A DNA stretch of 64,000 bases from Lentzea albidocapillata. Its GTDB lineage: Bacteria; Actinomycetota; Actinomycetes; Mycobacteriales; Pseudonocardiaceae. Positions 26,174 to 35,029 of the stretch are shown here, piece by piece (the stretch's first letter is position 1; each line of letters opens with the position of its first letter). The translations under genes and the position numbers were made by a program. The stretch covers positions 264,678 to 328,677 of the forward strand of contig NZ_JOEA01000007.1 in the NCBI RefSeq assembly GCF_000719115.1, written 5' to 3'. The notes below the pieces were generated by a model. The model did no database searches, had not been told where the DNA came from, and was given only the letters and a program-made list of their open reading frames with translations.

Positions 26174-27927
26174 CCGTCGGGGACTTCATCGTCCAACGCC
26201 TGCGCGACTGGGACGTGAAGCAGGTGTTCGCGTATCCCGGCGACGGCATCAACGGGATCGTGGCGGCGTTCGGCAAGGCGGACAACGACCCGAGGTTCAT
26301 CCAGACCCGCCACGAGGAGATGGCCGCGTTCGCCGCGGTCGGCTTCGCGAAGTTCAGCGGCGACGTCGGCGTGTGCCTGGCCACCAGCGGTCCCGGTGCG
26401 ATCCACCTGCTCAACGGGCTGTACGACGCGAAGCTCGATCACGTGCCGGTCGTCGCGATCGTCGGCCAGACAGCCCGCACCGCTCAGGGCGGCAGCTACC
26501 AGCAGGAAGTCGACCTGCACTCGTTGTTCCGCGACGTGGCCTCGTACCTGGTCGACGTGACGGTGCCCGAGCAGTTGCCGAACGCGCTGGACCGGGCGAT
26601 GCGCACGGCCGCCGCCGACCGCGCGCCCGCCGTGCTGATCATCCCGAACGACGTGCAGGAGCAGGAGTACGCCGCGCCCAAGCACGAGTTCAAGTACATC
26701 CCGTCGAGCCCGCCGTCCCGTCCGGTGTCGTTCGTCGTGCCGGCCCTCGACGACATCCGGCGCGCGGCCGAGGTGCTCAACAGCGGCGAGAAGGTCGCGA
26801 TCCTGATCGGGCAGGGCGCCCGCGACGCCGCCGAGGAGGTGCGCGCGGTCGCCGACCTGCTCGGTGCCGGCGTCGCGAAGGCGTTGCTGGGCAAGGACGT
26901 GCTACCCGACGACCTGCCGTACGTCACGGGGTCGATCGGACTGCTCGGCACCAGGCCGTCCTACGAGCTCATGCGGGACTGCGACCGGTTGCTGATCATC
27001 GGATCGAACTTCCCGTACTCGCAGTTCCTGCCGCAGTACGGCAAAGCGCGCGGAGTGCAGATCGACCTCGACGGCCGCGCGATCGGCATGCGCTACCCGA
27101 CGGAGGTCAACCTCGTCGGCGACGCGCGGGAGACGTTGCGGGCGCTGATCCCGTTGCTGGACAACAAGACCGACCGCTCCTGGCGGGAGACGATCGAGGC
27201 GAACGTCGAGCGCTGGTGGGAGGTCGTAGAACGGCAGGCGCAGGTGCCGGCCGATCCCGTCAACCCGATGCGGATCGTCTCCGAGCTCTCGAAACGCCTG
27301 CCCCACAACGCGATCGTCACGGCGGACTCGGGTTCCGCGACGAACTGGTACGCGCGGCTGCTCAAGATCCGTGGCAACGTGCGCTCCTCGCTGTCCGGCA
27401 CGCTGGCCACCATGGGCTGCGCCGTCCCGTACGCGCTGGGTGCCGCTTTCGCGCAGCCGAACAGGCCGTTGATCGCGCTGGTCGGCGACGGGGCGATGCA
27501 GATGAACGGCATGGCCGAGTTGCTGACACTGCGGCGATACGGCATCCGTTGCGTCGTGTGTGTGTTCCACAACAACGACCTCAACCAGGTCACGTGGGAG
27601 CTGCGCGCGATGGGCGGAGCGCCGAAGTTCGAGGAGTCGCAAACCCTTCCGGACATCTCGTACGCCGCCTTCGCACGGTCGATCGGCCTGCACGGCATCG
27701 AGATCAACGACCCCACGCAGCTCGGCACGGCGTGGGAGACGGCGCTCGCGTTCGACGGCACGACCGTCCTCGACGTGCACTGCGATCCGAACGTGCCGCC
27801 GATCCCGCCCCACGCGACGTTCGAACAGATCAAGGACATGACCGAGGCGGTGCTGCGCGGCGACCCGGACGCCTGGCAGTTCATGACGCGCGGCCTCAAG
27901 ACCAAGATCCAGGAGTTGCTGCCGTGA
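26170..27927 (+). CDS. Thiamine-diphosphate enzyme (pyruvate oxidase/acetolactate-synthase family)
   Basis: 585 aa from the ATG at 26170; the open frame extends upstream but the coupled ATGA start fits. Three-domain ThDP enzyme: the PYR domain has the catalytic Glu in RHEEMAAF, and the PP domain has the GDG...NN ThDP-binding motif (VGDGAMQMNGM to HNND). It is closest by pattern to FAD-binding pyruvate oxidase or decarboxylase-like enzymes of unknown substrate. Sandwiched between the phosphoesterase and an F420 oxidoreductase by 4-nt overlaps. Confidence 0.92.
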   Translation: MTVGDFIVQRLRDWDVKQVFAYPGDGINGIVAAFGKADNDPRFIQTRHEEMAAFAAVGFAKFSGDVGVCLATSGPGAIHLLNGLYDAKLDHVPVVAIVGQTARTAQGGSYQQEVDLHSLFRDVASYLVDVTVPEQLPNALDRAMRTAAADRAPAVLIIPNDVQEQEYAAPKHEFKYIPSSPPSRPVSFVVPALDDIRRAAEVLNSGEKVAILIGQGARDAAEEVRAVADLLGAGVAKALLGKDVLPDDLPYVTGSIGLLGTRPSYELMRDCDRLLIIGSNFPYSQFLPQYGKARGVQIDLDGRAIGMRYPTEVNLVGDARETLRALIPLLDNKTDRSWRETIEANVERWWEVVERQAQVPADPVNPMRIVSELSKRLPHNAIVTADSGSATNWYARLLKIRGNVRSSLSGTLATMGCAVPYALGAAFAQPNRPLIALVGDGAMQMNGMAELLTLRRYGIRCVVCVFHNNDLNQVTWELRAMGGAPKFEESQTLPDISYAAFARSIGLHGIEINDPTQLGTAWETALAFDGTTVLDVHCDPNVPPIPPHATFEQIKDMTEAVLRGDPDAWQFMTRGLKTKIQELLP

Positions 27928-28874
27928 AACTGGGCTATTTCCTCTCTTCAGAAGAACACGGACCGCGTGAGCTGGTCAGGAACGCGAAGATGGCCGAGGA
28001 GCACGGCTTCGAGTCGCTGTGGATCTCGGACCACTACCACCCGTGGAACGACGAGCAGGGCCAGTCACCGTTCGTCTGGGGCACGATCGGCGCGCTGTCC
28101 GAGACCGTGTCGCTGCCCATCACCACGGCCGTGACCTGCCCGACCGTCCGCATCCACCCGGCCGTCATCGCACAGGCCGCCGCCACCGCGGCCGTCCAGA
28201 CCGAAGGCCGGTTCGTGCTCGGCGTCGGCAGCGGCGAGGCCCTGAACGAACACGTGCTGGGCGACCGCTGGCCGTCCGCCGACGTGCGGCTCGAGATGCT
28301 GGAGGAGGCGATCGGCCTCATCCGCACGCTGCACCAGGGCGACGAGGTCACCCACCACGGCAAGCACTACACAGTCGAGAACGCCCGCGTCTACACCGTG
28401 CCCGAACGCCCGGTGCCGATCTACGTCTCGGCGTTCGGCCCGAAGGCGGTCCGGCTCGCGGCCCGCTGCGGCGACGGCTACGTCAGCGTCGGCCCGGCCG
28501 GCGACCTGGTGGAGAAGTACCGCGCCGAGGGCGGCCGCGGCCCGGCGCAGAGCGGGCTGAAGGTCTGTTACGCGGCGTCCGAGGAGGACGCGGTGGCGAC
28601 CGCACACCGGGTGTGGCCCAACGACGGCCTGCCCGGCGAGCTGGCCCAGGTGCTGCCGACGCCCAAGCACTTCGAGCAGGCGTCGGAGCTGGTCACGCCC
28701 GAGATGATCGCGAAGGCGATCCCGTGCGGCCCGGATCCGGAGAAGTACGCGGAGAAGGTCAAGGAGTTCGCCGAGGCCGGGTTCGACGAGCTCCACGTGC
28801 AGCAGATCGGGCCGCAGCAGCAGGAATTCTTCGAGTTCTGGGCCAAGGAAGTAGTGCCTTTGATCGATGTTTGA
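27924..28874 (+). CDS. F420-dependent LLM-class oxidoreductase (TIGR03557-like)
   Basis: 316 aa, GTG start overlapping the preceding stop (GTGA). Luciferase-like TIM barrel beginning VKLGYFLSSEEHGPRELVRN, with SLWISDHYHPW, GRFVLGVGSGEALNEHV and VPIYVSAFGPKA. These match the F420-dependent glucose-6-phosphate-dehydrogenase-like subgroup. It likely uses F420 to oxidise or reduce a product of the neighbouring ThDP enzyme (inference). Cytoplasmic. Confidence 0.9.
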   Translation: MKLGYFLSSEEHGPRELVRNAKMAEEHGFESLWISDHYHPWNDEQGQSPFVWGTIGALSETVSLPITTAVTCPTVRIHPAVIAQAAATAAVQTEGRFVLGVGSGEALNEHVLGDRWPSADVRLEMLEEAIGLIRTLHQGDEVTHHGKHYTVENARVYTVPERPVPIYVSAFGPKAVRLAARCGDGYVSVGPAGDLVEKYRAEGGRGPAQSGLKVCYAASEEDAVATAHRVWPNDGLPGELAQVLPTPKHFEQASELVTPEMIAKAIPCGPDPEKYAEKVKEFAEAGFDELHVQQIGPQQQEFFEFWAKEVVPLIDV

Positions 28875-28901
28875 TGCTTTTGGCGCAGGGCACCCGGTCC
28901 T

Positions 28902-29567
28902 ATGAGGAGTTTCCTGCGCGAGCACAGCCTGACGCTCGTCTTCGCCGGGTTGTTCCTCGCGGCTCTGGTCGGACAGTTCTTCACGGGCCACGCCGACTTC
29001 AACGAGCGTCAGGCCGCGTTGGGGCGGCCGTTGCTGACTCTGGGGACGTACCTGTTCTCCGCCGACTTCCTCGTCGACGTCGTGGAGAACTGGCAGTCCG
29101 AGTACCTGCAGTTCTTCCTGTACGTCACGGCGACCGTCTGGTTGATCCAGAAGGGATCGCCCGAGTCCAAGCCGGCCGGCAAGGTCGGCGAGGGGACTGA
29201 CAAGGACCAGCAGGTCGGCCGGTACGCCGACGAGTCGTCGCCGAAGTGGGCTCGCGCCGGTGGCTGGCGCACCGCGGTGTTCTCGAAGTCGCTCGGCCTC
29301 GCGATGCTGGTCCTGTTCCTGTTCTCCTGGACCCTGCAGTGGGTCGCCGGCTGGTACGCCAACAACTCCGACCCGCTGGCCGAGAAGATGGGGCTGTTCG
29401 GCTACTTCCTCTCCGCCGACTTCTGGAACCGGTCGCTGCAGAACTGGCAGTCCGAGTTCCTCGCGATCGCGTCGATGGCGATCCTCAGCGTCTACCTGCG
29501 GCAGCGCGGGTCGCCCGAGTCGAAGCCGGTCGGCACCGCGCACTCCGTGAGCGACGAGTCGGGCTAG
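28902..29567 (+). CDS. DUF6766 membrane protein with internal duplication
   Basis: 221 aa, four predicted transmembrane segments in two similar halves. Each half has a TM helix, a (LFS)ADF motif, NWQSE(Y/F)L, a second TM helix and a hydrophilic exit Q(K/R)GSPESKP (near residues 85-93 and 204-212). The two halves are separated by a charged loop. The family is uncharacterised, and the repeat indicates tandem duplication of a two-helix hairpin. It begins 27 nt after the F420 gene and is probably the last gene of that operon; a strong terminator follows. Confidence 0.88.
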   Translation: MRSFLREHSLTLVFAGLFLAALVGQFFTGHADFNERQAALGRPLLTLGTYLFSADFLVDVVENWQSEYLQFFLYVTATVWLIQKGSPESKPAGKVGEGTDKDQQVGRYADESSPKWARAGGWRTAVFSKSLGLAMLVLFLFSWTLQWVAGWYANNSDPLAEKMGLFGYFLSADFWNRSLQNWQSEFLAIASMAILSVYLRQRGSPESKPVGTAHSVSDESG

Positions 29568-29581
29568 CACGCCTGACGAAA

Positions 29582-29613
29582 AGCGCGGCAGGACAAGGCT
29601 GTCCTGCCGCGCT
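29582..29613. terminator. Bidirectional hairpin terminator between DUF6766 and tuf
   Basis: A perfect 14-bp stem (29582-29595 with 29600-29613) and an AGGC tetraloop sit between the convergent genes, 14 nt after DUF6766 and 43 nt after tuf. It can serve both. Confidence 0.85.
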
Positions 29614-29656
29614 CTCCAAGGCAGCGCGACCACCTTCGCGGGTCGTCGCCGCCGCC

Positions 29657-30838
29657 CTAGGCGAGGATCTCGCCGACCGTGCCGGCACCCACGGTCTTGC
29701 CGCCCTCGCGGATCGCGAAGCCCAGCCCGGTGTCCATCGCCACCGCCTTGCCCAGCTCCACCGTGACCTCGACGGTGTCACCTGGCAGGGCCAGCGTCCT
29801 GTCGAGCTCCACCACGCCGACGACGTCGCCGGTGCGGAAGTGGAACTGCGGGCGGTAGTTCGACGCGATACCCGTGTGCCTGCCGCCCTCGGCGTGCGAG
29901 AGCAGGTACACGGACGCGCGGAACCGGGTGTGCGGCGCGACGCTGCCCGGCAGGGCCAGCACCTGGCCGCGCCGGACGTCACCGCGCTTCACCCCGCGCA
30001 GCAGGATCGCGGCGTTGTCGCCCGCCTGGGCCTGCTGCATGGGCTTGCCGAACGTCTCGATGCCGGTGGCCACGGACGACACGGAGTCGCCCAGGCCGAG
30101 CACCTCGACCGTGTCGCCGAGGCCGAGCACACCGCGCTCGACCGCACCGGTCACGACGGTGCCGCGGCCGGTGATGGTCAGGACGTTCTCGATCGGCATC
30201 AGGAACGCGCCATTCAGATCCCGCTCGGGCACCGGCACGTGCGAGTCCACGGCGTCGAGCAACGACACCACCGACCGCACCCACTCCGGGTCGCCCTGCA
30301 GCGCGCGCAGGCCGGAGACCCGCACGACCGGCGTGGCGTCGCCGTCGAAGCCGTACTGCGAGAGCAGGTCACGAATCTCCAGCTCCACCAGGTCGAGCAG
30401 CTCCGGGTCGCTCACCGCGTCGGCCTTGTTCAGCGCCACCACCACGTACGGCACGCCCACCCGGTGCGCCAGCACCACGTGTTCGCGCGTCTGCGGCATC
30501 GTGCCGTCCTCCGCGGACACCACGAGAATCGCGCCGTCCAGCTGCGCCGCCCCCGTGATCATGTTCTTCACGTAGTCGGCGTGGCCGGGCATGTCGACGT
30601 GCGCGTAGTGACGCGTCGGCGTCTCGTACTCGACGTGCGCGATGTTGATCGTGATGCCGCGGGCCAGCTCCTCGGGCGCCCGGTCGATCCGGTCGAACGC
30701 CGTGAAGGTGGTGCCCGAAGGGTCCATTTCGGACAGAACCTTGGTGATGGCCGCGGTCAGCGTGGTCTTGCCGTGGTCGACGTGCCCCATCGTGCCGATG
30801 TTGAGGTGCGGCTTGGCACGCACGAACTCTTGCTTCAT
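29657..30838 (-). CDS. tuf: Divergent elongation factor Tu (second-type, possibly elfamycin-resistant)
   Basis: 393 aa from ATG 30838 ([16 protein letters not shown]). All GTPase motifs are present: GHVDHGKT (18-25), RGITIN, D82MPGH and NKAD (137-140). Domains 2 and 3 follow, with the C-terminal [13 protein letters not shown]. Compared with E. coli EF-Tu, residue 126 (E. coli Q124) is Arg (LAHRVGVPY), a site whose substitution confers kirromycin resistance. Tyr160, Gln329, Ala375 and Glu378 equivalents are unchanged. No rps/fus neighbours are visible, so this is an isolated extra tuf gene like Streptomyces tuf3 rather than the main copy. tuf2-type expression under stress or antibiotic is possible. 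Confidence 0.9.
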   Translation of the reverse strand: MKQEFVRAKPHLNIGTMGHVDHGKTTLTAAITKVLSEMDPSGTTFTAFDRIDRAPEELARGITINIAHVEYETPTRHYAHVDMPGHADYVKNMITGAAQLDGAILVVSAEDGTMPQTREHVVLAHRVGVPYVVVALNKADAVSDPELLDLVELEIRDLLSQYGFDGDATPVVRVSGLRALQGDPEWVRSVVSLLDAVDSHVPVPERDLNGAFLMPIENVLTITGRGTVVTGAVERGVLGLGDTVEVLGLGDSVSSVATGIETFGKPMQQAQAGDNAAILLRGVKRGDVRRGQVLALPGSVAPHTRFRASVYLLSHAEGGRHTGIASNYRPQFHFRTGDVVGVVELDRTLALPGDTVEVTVELGKAVAMDTGLGFAIREGGKTVGAGTVGEILA

Positions 30839-31199
30839 TGCCCTATGTCCCTCAGGAGTCACAGCTGGAGGTTCAGAACCGATGGACCGCTGCCACCCTC
30901 CTCCAGTGGTCCTGAAGGATGGACTGGAGAAGGGTCAGAGTCGGGCGCCGGCCAGCTGTGCCGAGACATCGGCGAGTGCAACGGCGAGCGCGCCCGCAGG
31001 AACACCTGCGAACGTGTTGTGCTCAGCCGTCAGGAACATGCGGTGATCGTGACAGCGCGGCTGGATCGTTGTCACCTGGTTTTCCGCGGGCGGGTAGGTT
31101 GTGGTGGGGAAGCAACGGCCGTAACGTCGGGGATGTAGCCGGGTTCAGCAGCGTGCTCGGAGTCAGAGTCCCAAGCGCTTCGGCCACCGGGGAGTGCTG
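30839..31199. promoter_or_regulatory. 361-bp divergent intergenic region upstream of tuf and the STAS gene
   Basis: Must contain the promoters of both genes. GTGACA (31049-31054) and TGTCAC (31070-31075) form an inverted repeat with a 15-nt spacer, a possible operator. No convincing -35/-10 pair and no further gene were seen. Confidence 0.35.
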
Positions 31200-31583
31200 G
31201 TGAACGAAGAACAGTTCAAGGAGTCATCGCTGCTCACAGTGCGTGCCGCCGAGGTGGCCGGGCTGATGGTCGTCGCAGTCGAAGGCGAGATCGACGTCGA
31301 CACCGCCGACGACGTGCTGAACGCCGTTCGTCTCGGGTTCGCCTCCGAGAGGCCCGCTCTGATCGCCGATCTCACGCTGGTCAGCTTCTTCGGCTCCACC
31401 GGCATCTCGACGTTGATCTCGGCCCACGAACTGGCCGAGGAGCACGGCAAGAAGCTCCACATCGTCGCCCCGCAGCGCGCCGTCCGCAGACCGCTGCAGG
31501 TCACGGGAGTGGCGGACGTCCTCTCGCTGTACGACTCCGTCGAGGAGGCGGTGTCGGCGTTGAAACCGGTGCCCAGCGAGTAG
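31200..31583 (+). CDS. STAS-domain anti-sigma-factor antagonist
   Basis: 127 aa. The GTG at 31200 is chosen because GGGGAG lies 6 nt upstream. STAS fold: VAVEGEIDVDTADDV (strand-helix) and VSFFGSTGISTL, where the Ser in GST corresponds to the phosphorylated Ser of SpoIIAA/RsbV. It should bind an anti-sigma kinase of the RsbW type and so release an alternative sigma factor. No kinase gene is adjacent. Divergent from tuf. Confidence 0.88.
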   Translation: MNEEQFKESSLLTVRAAEVAGLMVVAVEGEIDVDTADDVLNAVRLGFASERPALIADLTLVSFFGSTGISTLISAHELAEEHGKKLHIVAPQRAVRRPLQVTGVADVLSLYDSVEEAVSALKPVPSE

Positions 31584-31598
31584 GCACCGGCCCCGTCC

Positions 31599-32744
31599 TC
31601 AACCGGCCAGGTCGACCAGCTTCGGCACCACGTCGTCCGGGGACGGCATGGCGGCGATCTCCGCTGCGATACCGGCGTTCGCGGCTCGAACATCGTTGTC
31701 CCGCAGCAACTTCCGCGCGACCTCCTGCACCGCGTCCGTCGTGAAGTCCTCACCGGCGAGCTGGGAGCCCAGCCCGGTGTTCGTGACGATCTCGGCATTA
31801 CGGAACTGGTCGGCACCCTGCGGCAGCACGAGCTGAGGCAGGCCGCGCGTCATCGCGGCGACCGTGGTGCCGGCGCCGCCGTGGTGCACGACGAGATCTG
31901 CGTGCGCGAGCAGATCCGCCTGGGGCACCCACGGGAGCACGTGCACGTTGCCCGGCACGTCGGTCAGCACGGACGGGTCGACCTGCGGCCCGGTCGCGAC
32001 CAGCACCTCGGCGTCGACTCCGGACAGCCCGGCGATCGCGGTGCGCAGCACGTCCGGGTTCGAGAACGCGGTGCCGAACGTCAGGTAGACCAGCGGCCTC
32101 TCGTGCTCGACAACCCAATCGGGCAAATCGCCCGGTTCGGCGAACGGAACCGGCCGCATCGGAATTCGATCCACGTCCGCAAGAAAGTCCAGATCCTGCA
32201 ATGACGGCGGGAAGACGTCCAGATACGTCGATCCGAGTCCGTAATGGTGCCCATTGGGCAGCGTGATACCGAGCTCGGCGACGTACTCCAGAAGGAGGTC
32301 GCTCATTGCCTCCGGAACGAGGGTTCCGTCCATCTTGCCGAACCCGTGGCAGACCGCCGGAATCCCGGCCCGCAGGGCGGCGAGGCCCGCGCCGGGGTTG
32401 ATGAGCTCGAAGACGACGAGGTCGGGCTTGTCCCGTTCGAGTACCGGTTCCAGATCGGTCACGAAGGCCCTGGGCAGTAAGGACCCGAAGGCGTCCACGG
32501 CGGTCTGCCGCAGCATGTCCCGGCGGAACCCGGCCGTGCCGTGCAGCGCGTTCGCCTGGCGGAACGCGTCCCAGATGCTGATGCCCGCGTCGACCACCGT
32601 GAACCCGAGCTTTCCCACGGTCGGGTGGAATCCCGGGTCGACGGCGTAGAGAACGTCATGTCCTTGCGCTCGCGCGGCGATCGCGAGCGGAAGTAACGGA
32701 TAAACGTGTCCGTGCGAGCCTAAGCTCGAGAAGAGAATGCGCAC
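31599..32744 (-). CDS. GT1-family glycosyltransferase (macrolide/UDP-glycosyltransferase type)
   Basis: 381 aa. GT-B fold: N-terminal MRILFSSLGSHGHVYPLLPLA with the acceptor-binding GHVYP loop; C-terminal nucleotide-sugar site with HHGGAGTTVAAM and LPQGADQFRNAE. Similar enzymes glycosylate macrolides, aglycones or lipids. Together with the next gene it forms a two-glycosyltransferase unit (21-nt gap). No biosynthetic cluster is adjacent, so the acceptor is unknown; antibiotic inactivation is one option. Confidence 0.88.
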   Translation of the reverse strand: MRILFSSLGSHGHVYPLLPLAIAARAQGHDVLYAVDPGFHPTVGKLGFTVVDAGISIWDAFRQANALHGTAGFRRDMLRQTAVDAFGSLLPRAFVTDLEPVLERDKPDLVVFELINPGAGLAALRAGIPAVCHGFGKMDGTLVPEAMSDLLLEYVAELGITLPNGHHYGLGSTYLDVFPPSLQDLDFLADVDRIPMRPVPFAEPGDLPDWVVEHERPLVYLTFGTAFSNPDVLRTAIAGLSGVDAEVLVATGPQVDPSVLTDVPGNVHVLPWVPQADLLAHADLVVHHGGAGTTVAAMTRGLPQLVLPQGADQFRNAEIVTNTGLGSQLAGEDFTTDAVQEVARKLLRDNDVRAANAGIAAEIAAMPSPDDVVPKLVDLAG

Positions 32745-32765
32745 CCGGCCAGATTAGGTGCTGTT

Positions 32766-33842
32766 CTATTGCATCGCGAGACTTTCCCAGCGTTCAGCTA
32801 CCTCGCCGGGTGAAGGCATCGCCGCCATCTCGGCGCGCACCTCGCCGGCGGCCCGCTGCAGCTTCGAGTCCTCGATCAGCCGGGTGAGCAGCGCAGCCGT
32901 GACCTCACGCGGCTCGGCCCGCAACCCTGCCCCGCGTCCGGTGATCGCCGTCGCGTGCACGGTCCGGTCGCCGGGCCCGGGCTCGACCAGCTGAGGCACC
33001 CCGGCCGCGAGCGAGCCGAGCACCGTTCCCGCCCCACCGTGGTGCACGATCCCGTCGCAGAACGGCAGCACCTGCGGAATCGGCACCCATCCGACCGTGC
33101 GGACGTTGCCCGGCAGGCCCTCGGTCCGGTCCGGGCGGACCAGCACGAACTCGGCGTCCACCTGCCTGGCTGCCCTGACCACGGCCGCCATCATCCGCCC
33201 GGCGCCGGGACCGGGCGCGGTGCTGCGGCTGACCAGGATGCGCGGCGTGCCGGACGGTTCCGCGAGCCACTGCGGCACCTCGCCGTCGCCGCTGTACGGC
33301 ACGAACCGCATCCGCTCACCGCCGGGGAACTCCGCGAGCGACGGCGGCGCGGTGCGCAGAACCGTTGCGGGAGAACGCACTTCGGCCTTCATACGCGCGC
33401 CGACCGCGGCCGTCAGCACCAGCCCGTCGAACAGCGACACGTCGTGGACGATCGACGGCACGCCCAGCGCCGACCCGGCGGCGGCGAGCGGTTCGTGCAC
33501 CACGACGTCCGGGCGCCACCCGCGGGCGAACGTCCGCAGCGGCTCGGTCATCGCGTCGCCGACCGTGCCGAACATCCGCGACACGAAGTCGAGCCGGCCG
33601 CTACCCCGCAGCTCCCTCTTGGCCACCAGCGGATGCGCGAGCATGATGCGCAGCGCGATCGGTCCGAATCGGACGCCGGACGGCACGACGTCCTCGACCC
33701 GCAGGCCGGAGTCGCGGACCCGCAGCGCCTCGCCGCCCGTCGCGACCACGACCTCGTGACCCGCCTCGCGCAACGCCAGGGCCAGCGGCATCAACGGGAA
33801 CACATGACCCAGGAGGGGAGCGGCGACCACGAGAACACGCAT
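32766..33842 (-). CDS. GT1-family glycosyltransferase
   Basis: 358 aa. GT-B fold starting MRVLVVAAPLLGHVFPLMPLA, donor-site motif VHHGGAGTVLGSLAAGVPQL. It ends AAMPSPGEVAERWESL, echoing AAMPSPDDVVPKLVDL of the downstream gene, so the two are paralogues from an old duplication. It is somewhat short in the central region compared with ~390-aa relatives. Confidence 0.86.
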   Translation of the reverse strand: MRVLVVAAPLLGHVFPLMPLALALREAGHEVVVATGGEALRVRDSGLRVEDVVPSGVRFGPIALRIMLAHPLVAKRELRGSGRLDFVSRMFGTVGDAMTEPLRTFARGWRPDVVVHEPLAAAGSALGVPSIVHDVSLFDGLVLTAAVGARMKAEVRSPATVLRTAPPSLAEFPGGERMRFVPYSGDGEVPQWLAEPSGTPRILVSRSTAPGPGAGRMMAAVVRAARQVDAEFVLVRPDRTEGLPGNVRTVGWVPIPQVLPFCDGIVHHGGAGTVLGSLAAGVPQLVEPGPGDRTVHATAITGRGAGLRAEPREVTAALLTRLIEDSKLQRAAGEVRAEMAAMPSPGEVAERWESLAMQ

Positions 33843-33921
33843 GAATCCAGGCTAACCGCACGCGCTGGGTGCCTCGATGCGTTCCCGATCGCGGCTGAGC
33901 ATGGAACCAGGCTATGGCGAA

Positions 33922-33950
33922 GGGGCCGCACCCTTGAAGAGTGCGGCCCC
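33922..33950 (-). terminator. Hairpin terminator after the secreted peptidase gene
   Basis: A 10-bp perfect GC-rich stem (33922-33931 with 33941-33950) with a 9-nt loop lies 16 nt past the peptidase stop on the minus strand. Confidence 0.8.
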
Positions 33951-33965
33951 GGTCTTGCTGGAGAA

Positions 33966-34886
33966 CTACTTGGCCATGTCGAACCAGTTGAAGCCCTCGA
34001 CCATCTGACGGGTGGTGTCGCTGACGTAGCGCGGGCCGGTGAGCTCCCAGCGCGTCACGGTGCGGTAGGTGCCCGGCTCCAGCGACTCGTCCGCGCGGGT
34101 GTTCTCGTCGTCCTTGACCGGGATGTACTCCTTGATGGACTTCTTGGCCAGGGTGACGTCGAGCGACTCGTACGCGGACTGCGTGTAGAGGTAGTTGCCC
34201 TCACCGCTGTCGAGCGCACGGCCCGGGTCGGCCAGCTTCAGCTTGATCGTGCTGCCGTTGAACGAACCGGTCGCGGACACGACGGTGACGATGTGGCCAC
34301 CGCTGCGCTGCAACGAACCCGTGGTGGGACCGGCCTTGTAGCGGCCGTACACGAGCTGCAACGGGCCCTCGTTGAGCTTCTTCGCGAGCTCACCGGCGAA
34401 GTCGGCGTTGTTGTGGGTGCTCGTGACGCCCGTGGAGGTGGTCCAACCGGCGTCACGGGCGGGCTTGGTGGCGATGTCCCACGCCTTGCGCAGGTTCGTG
34501 AGGTTCGTGCCGCCGTTGTACTGGGCGTCGACGCCGATGCGTCCGATCGAGTTGGTGATGACGCCGAAGTCGGCCGGGTCCTTCGGGTTGAGGTTGCCGA
34601 CCTTGGTGGTCAGCCAGCCGACCGGGGCGTCCTTCTGGTGACCCCAGTAGTGCAGGACGTTGTAGAGCGACGCGGGGCCGCAGTAGGCGCCGCCGTTGCT
34701 CTCCAGGCCGGCGCGGTGCTGATCCACGTCGCTGACACCGCACTTCTTGACGTTGAAGTCCGCACCGGCCAGGTCGGCGGCACCGACGCACGGGGGCGGC
34801 GTGCCGATGATCGGGTCGGCCACCGCGGTGGCGGGAGCGACGACGGCGGTGAGAGCGGCGGCGGCGATCAGAGCGTTGCGGATCAT
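33966..34886 (-). CDS. Secreted C39-like/papain-fold cysteine peptidase
   Basis: 306 aa from the ATG at 34886, supported by AAAGGGGAA upstream. The signal peptide ends about residue 23 (AVA). The mature protein has the nucleophile region GGAYCGPASLYNVLHYWG, catalytic His in SGGHIVTVV and Asp in LADPGR, the Cys/His/Asp order of C39-like papain folds. It is expected to be an extracellular peptidase; substrate unknown. No transporter domain is present. It lies beside the LAL regulator gene, which may control it (inference). Confidence 0.8.
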   Translation of the reverse strand: MIRNALIAAAALTAVVAPATAVADPIIGTPPPCVGAADLAGADFNVKKCGVSDVDQHRAGLESNGGAYCGPASLYNVLHYWGHQKDAPVGWLTTKVGNLNPKDPADFGVITNSIGRIGVDAQYNGGTNLTNLRKAWDIATKPARDAGWTTSTGVTSTHNNADFAGELAKKLNEGPLQLVYGRYKAGPTTGSLQRSGGHIVTVVSATGSFNGSTIKLKLADPGRALDSGEGNYLYTQSAYESLDVTLAKKSIKEYIPVKDDENTRADESLEPGTYRTVTRWELTGPRYVSDTTRQMVEGFNWFDMAK

Positions 34887-35029
34887 TTCGGTTTCCCCTT
34901 TGAGATCTTGTGTTCCCCTGCGGTGACACAAGATTCGCCGAGGCGACCCCCCAAGGGCATGAGGGGAGATCCCTCAACCCTCCAACCGGAAAGATGGGTG
35001 TATCAGGGACACCCCCACGTCGCTCTGCC

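Noticed and set aside
29657..30838. Housekeeping tuf gene
   Set aside because: Divergent residues (D82M, Q124R equivalents) and no str operon context; treated as an accessory copy.
31075..31100. Sigma-B-like promoter (GGTTTT and GGGTAG) upstream of the STAS gene
   Set aside because: Only 8 nt separate the two boxes, too short for a -35/-10 pair of that class.
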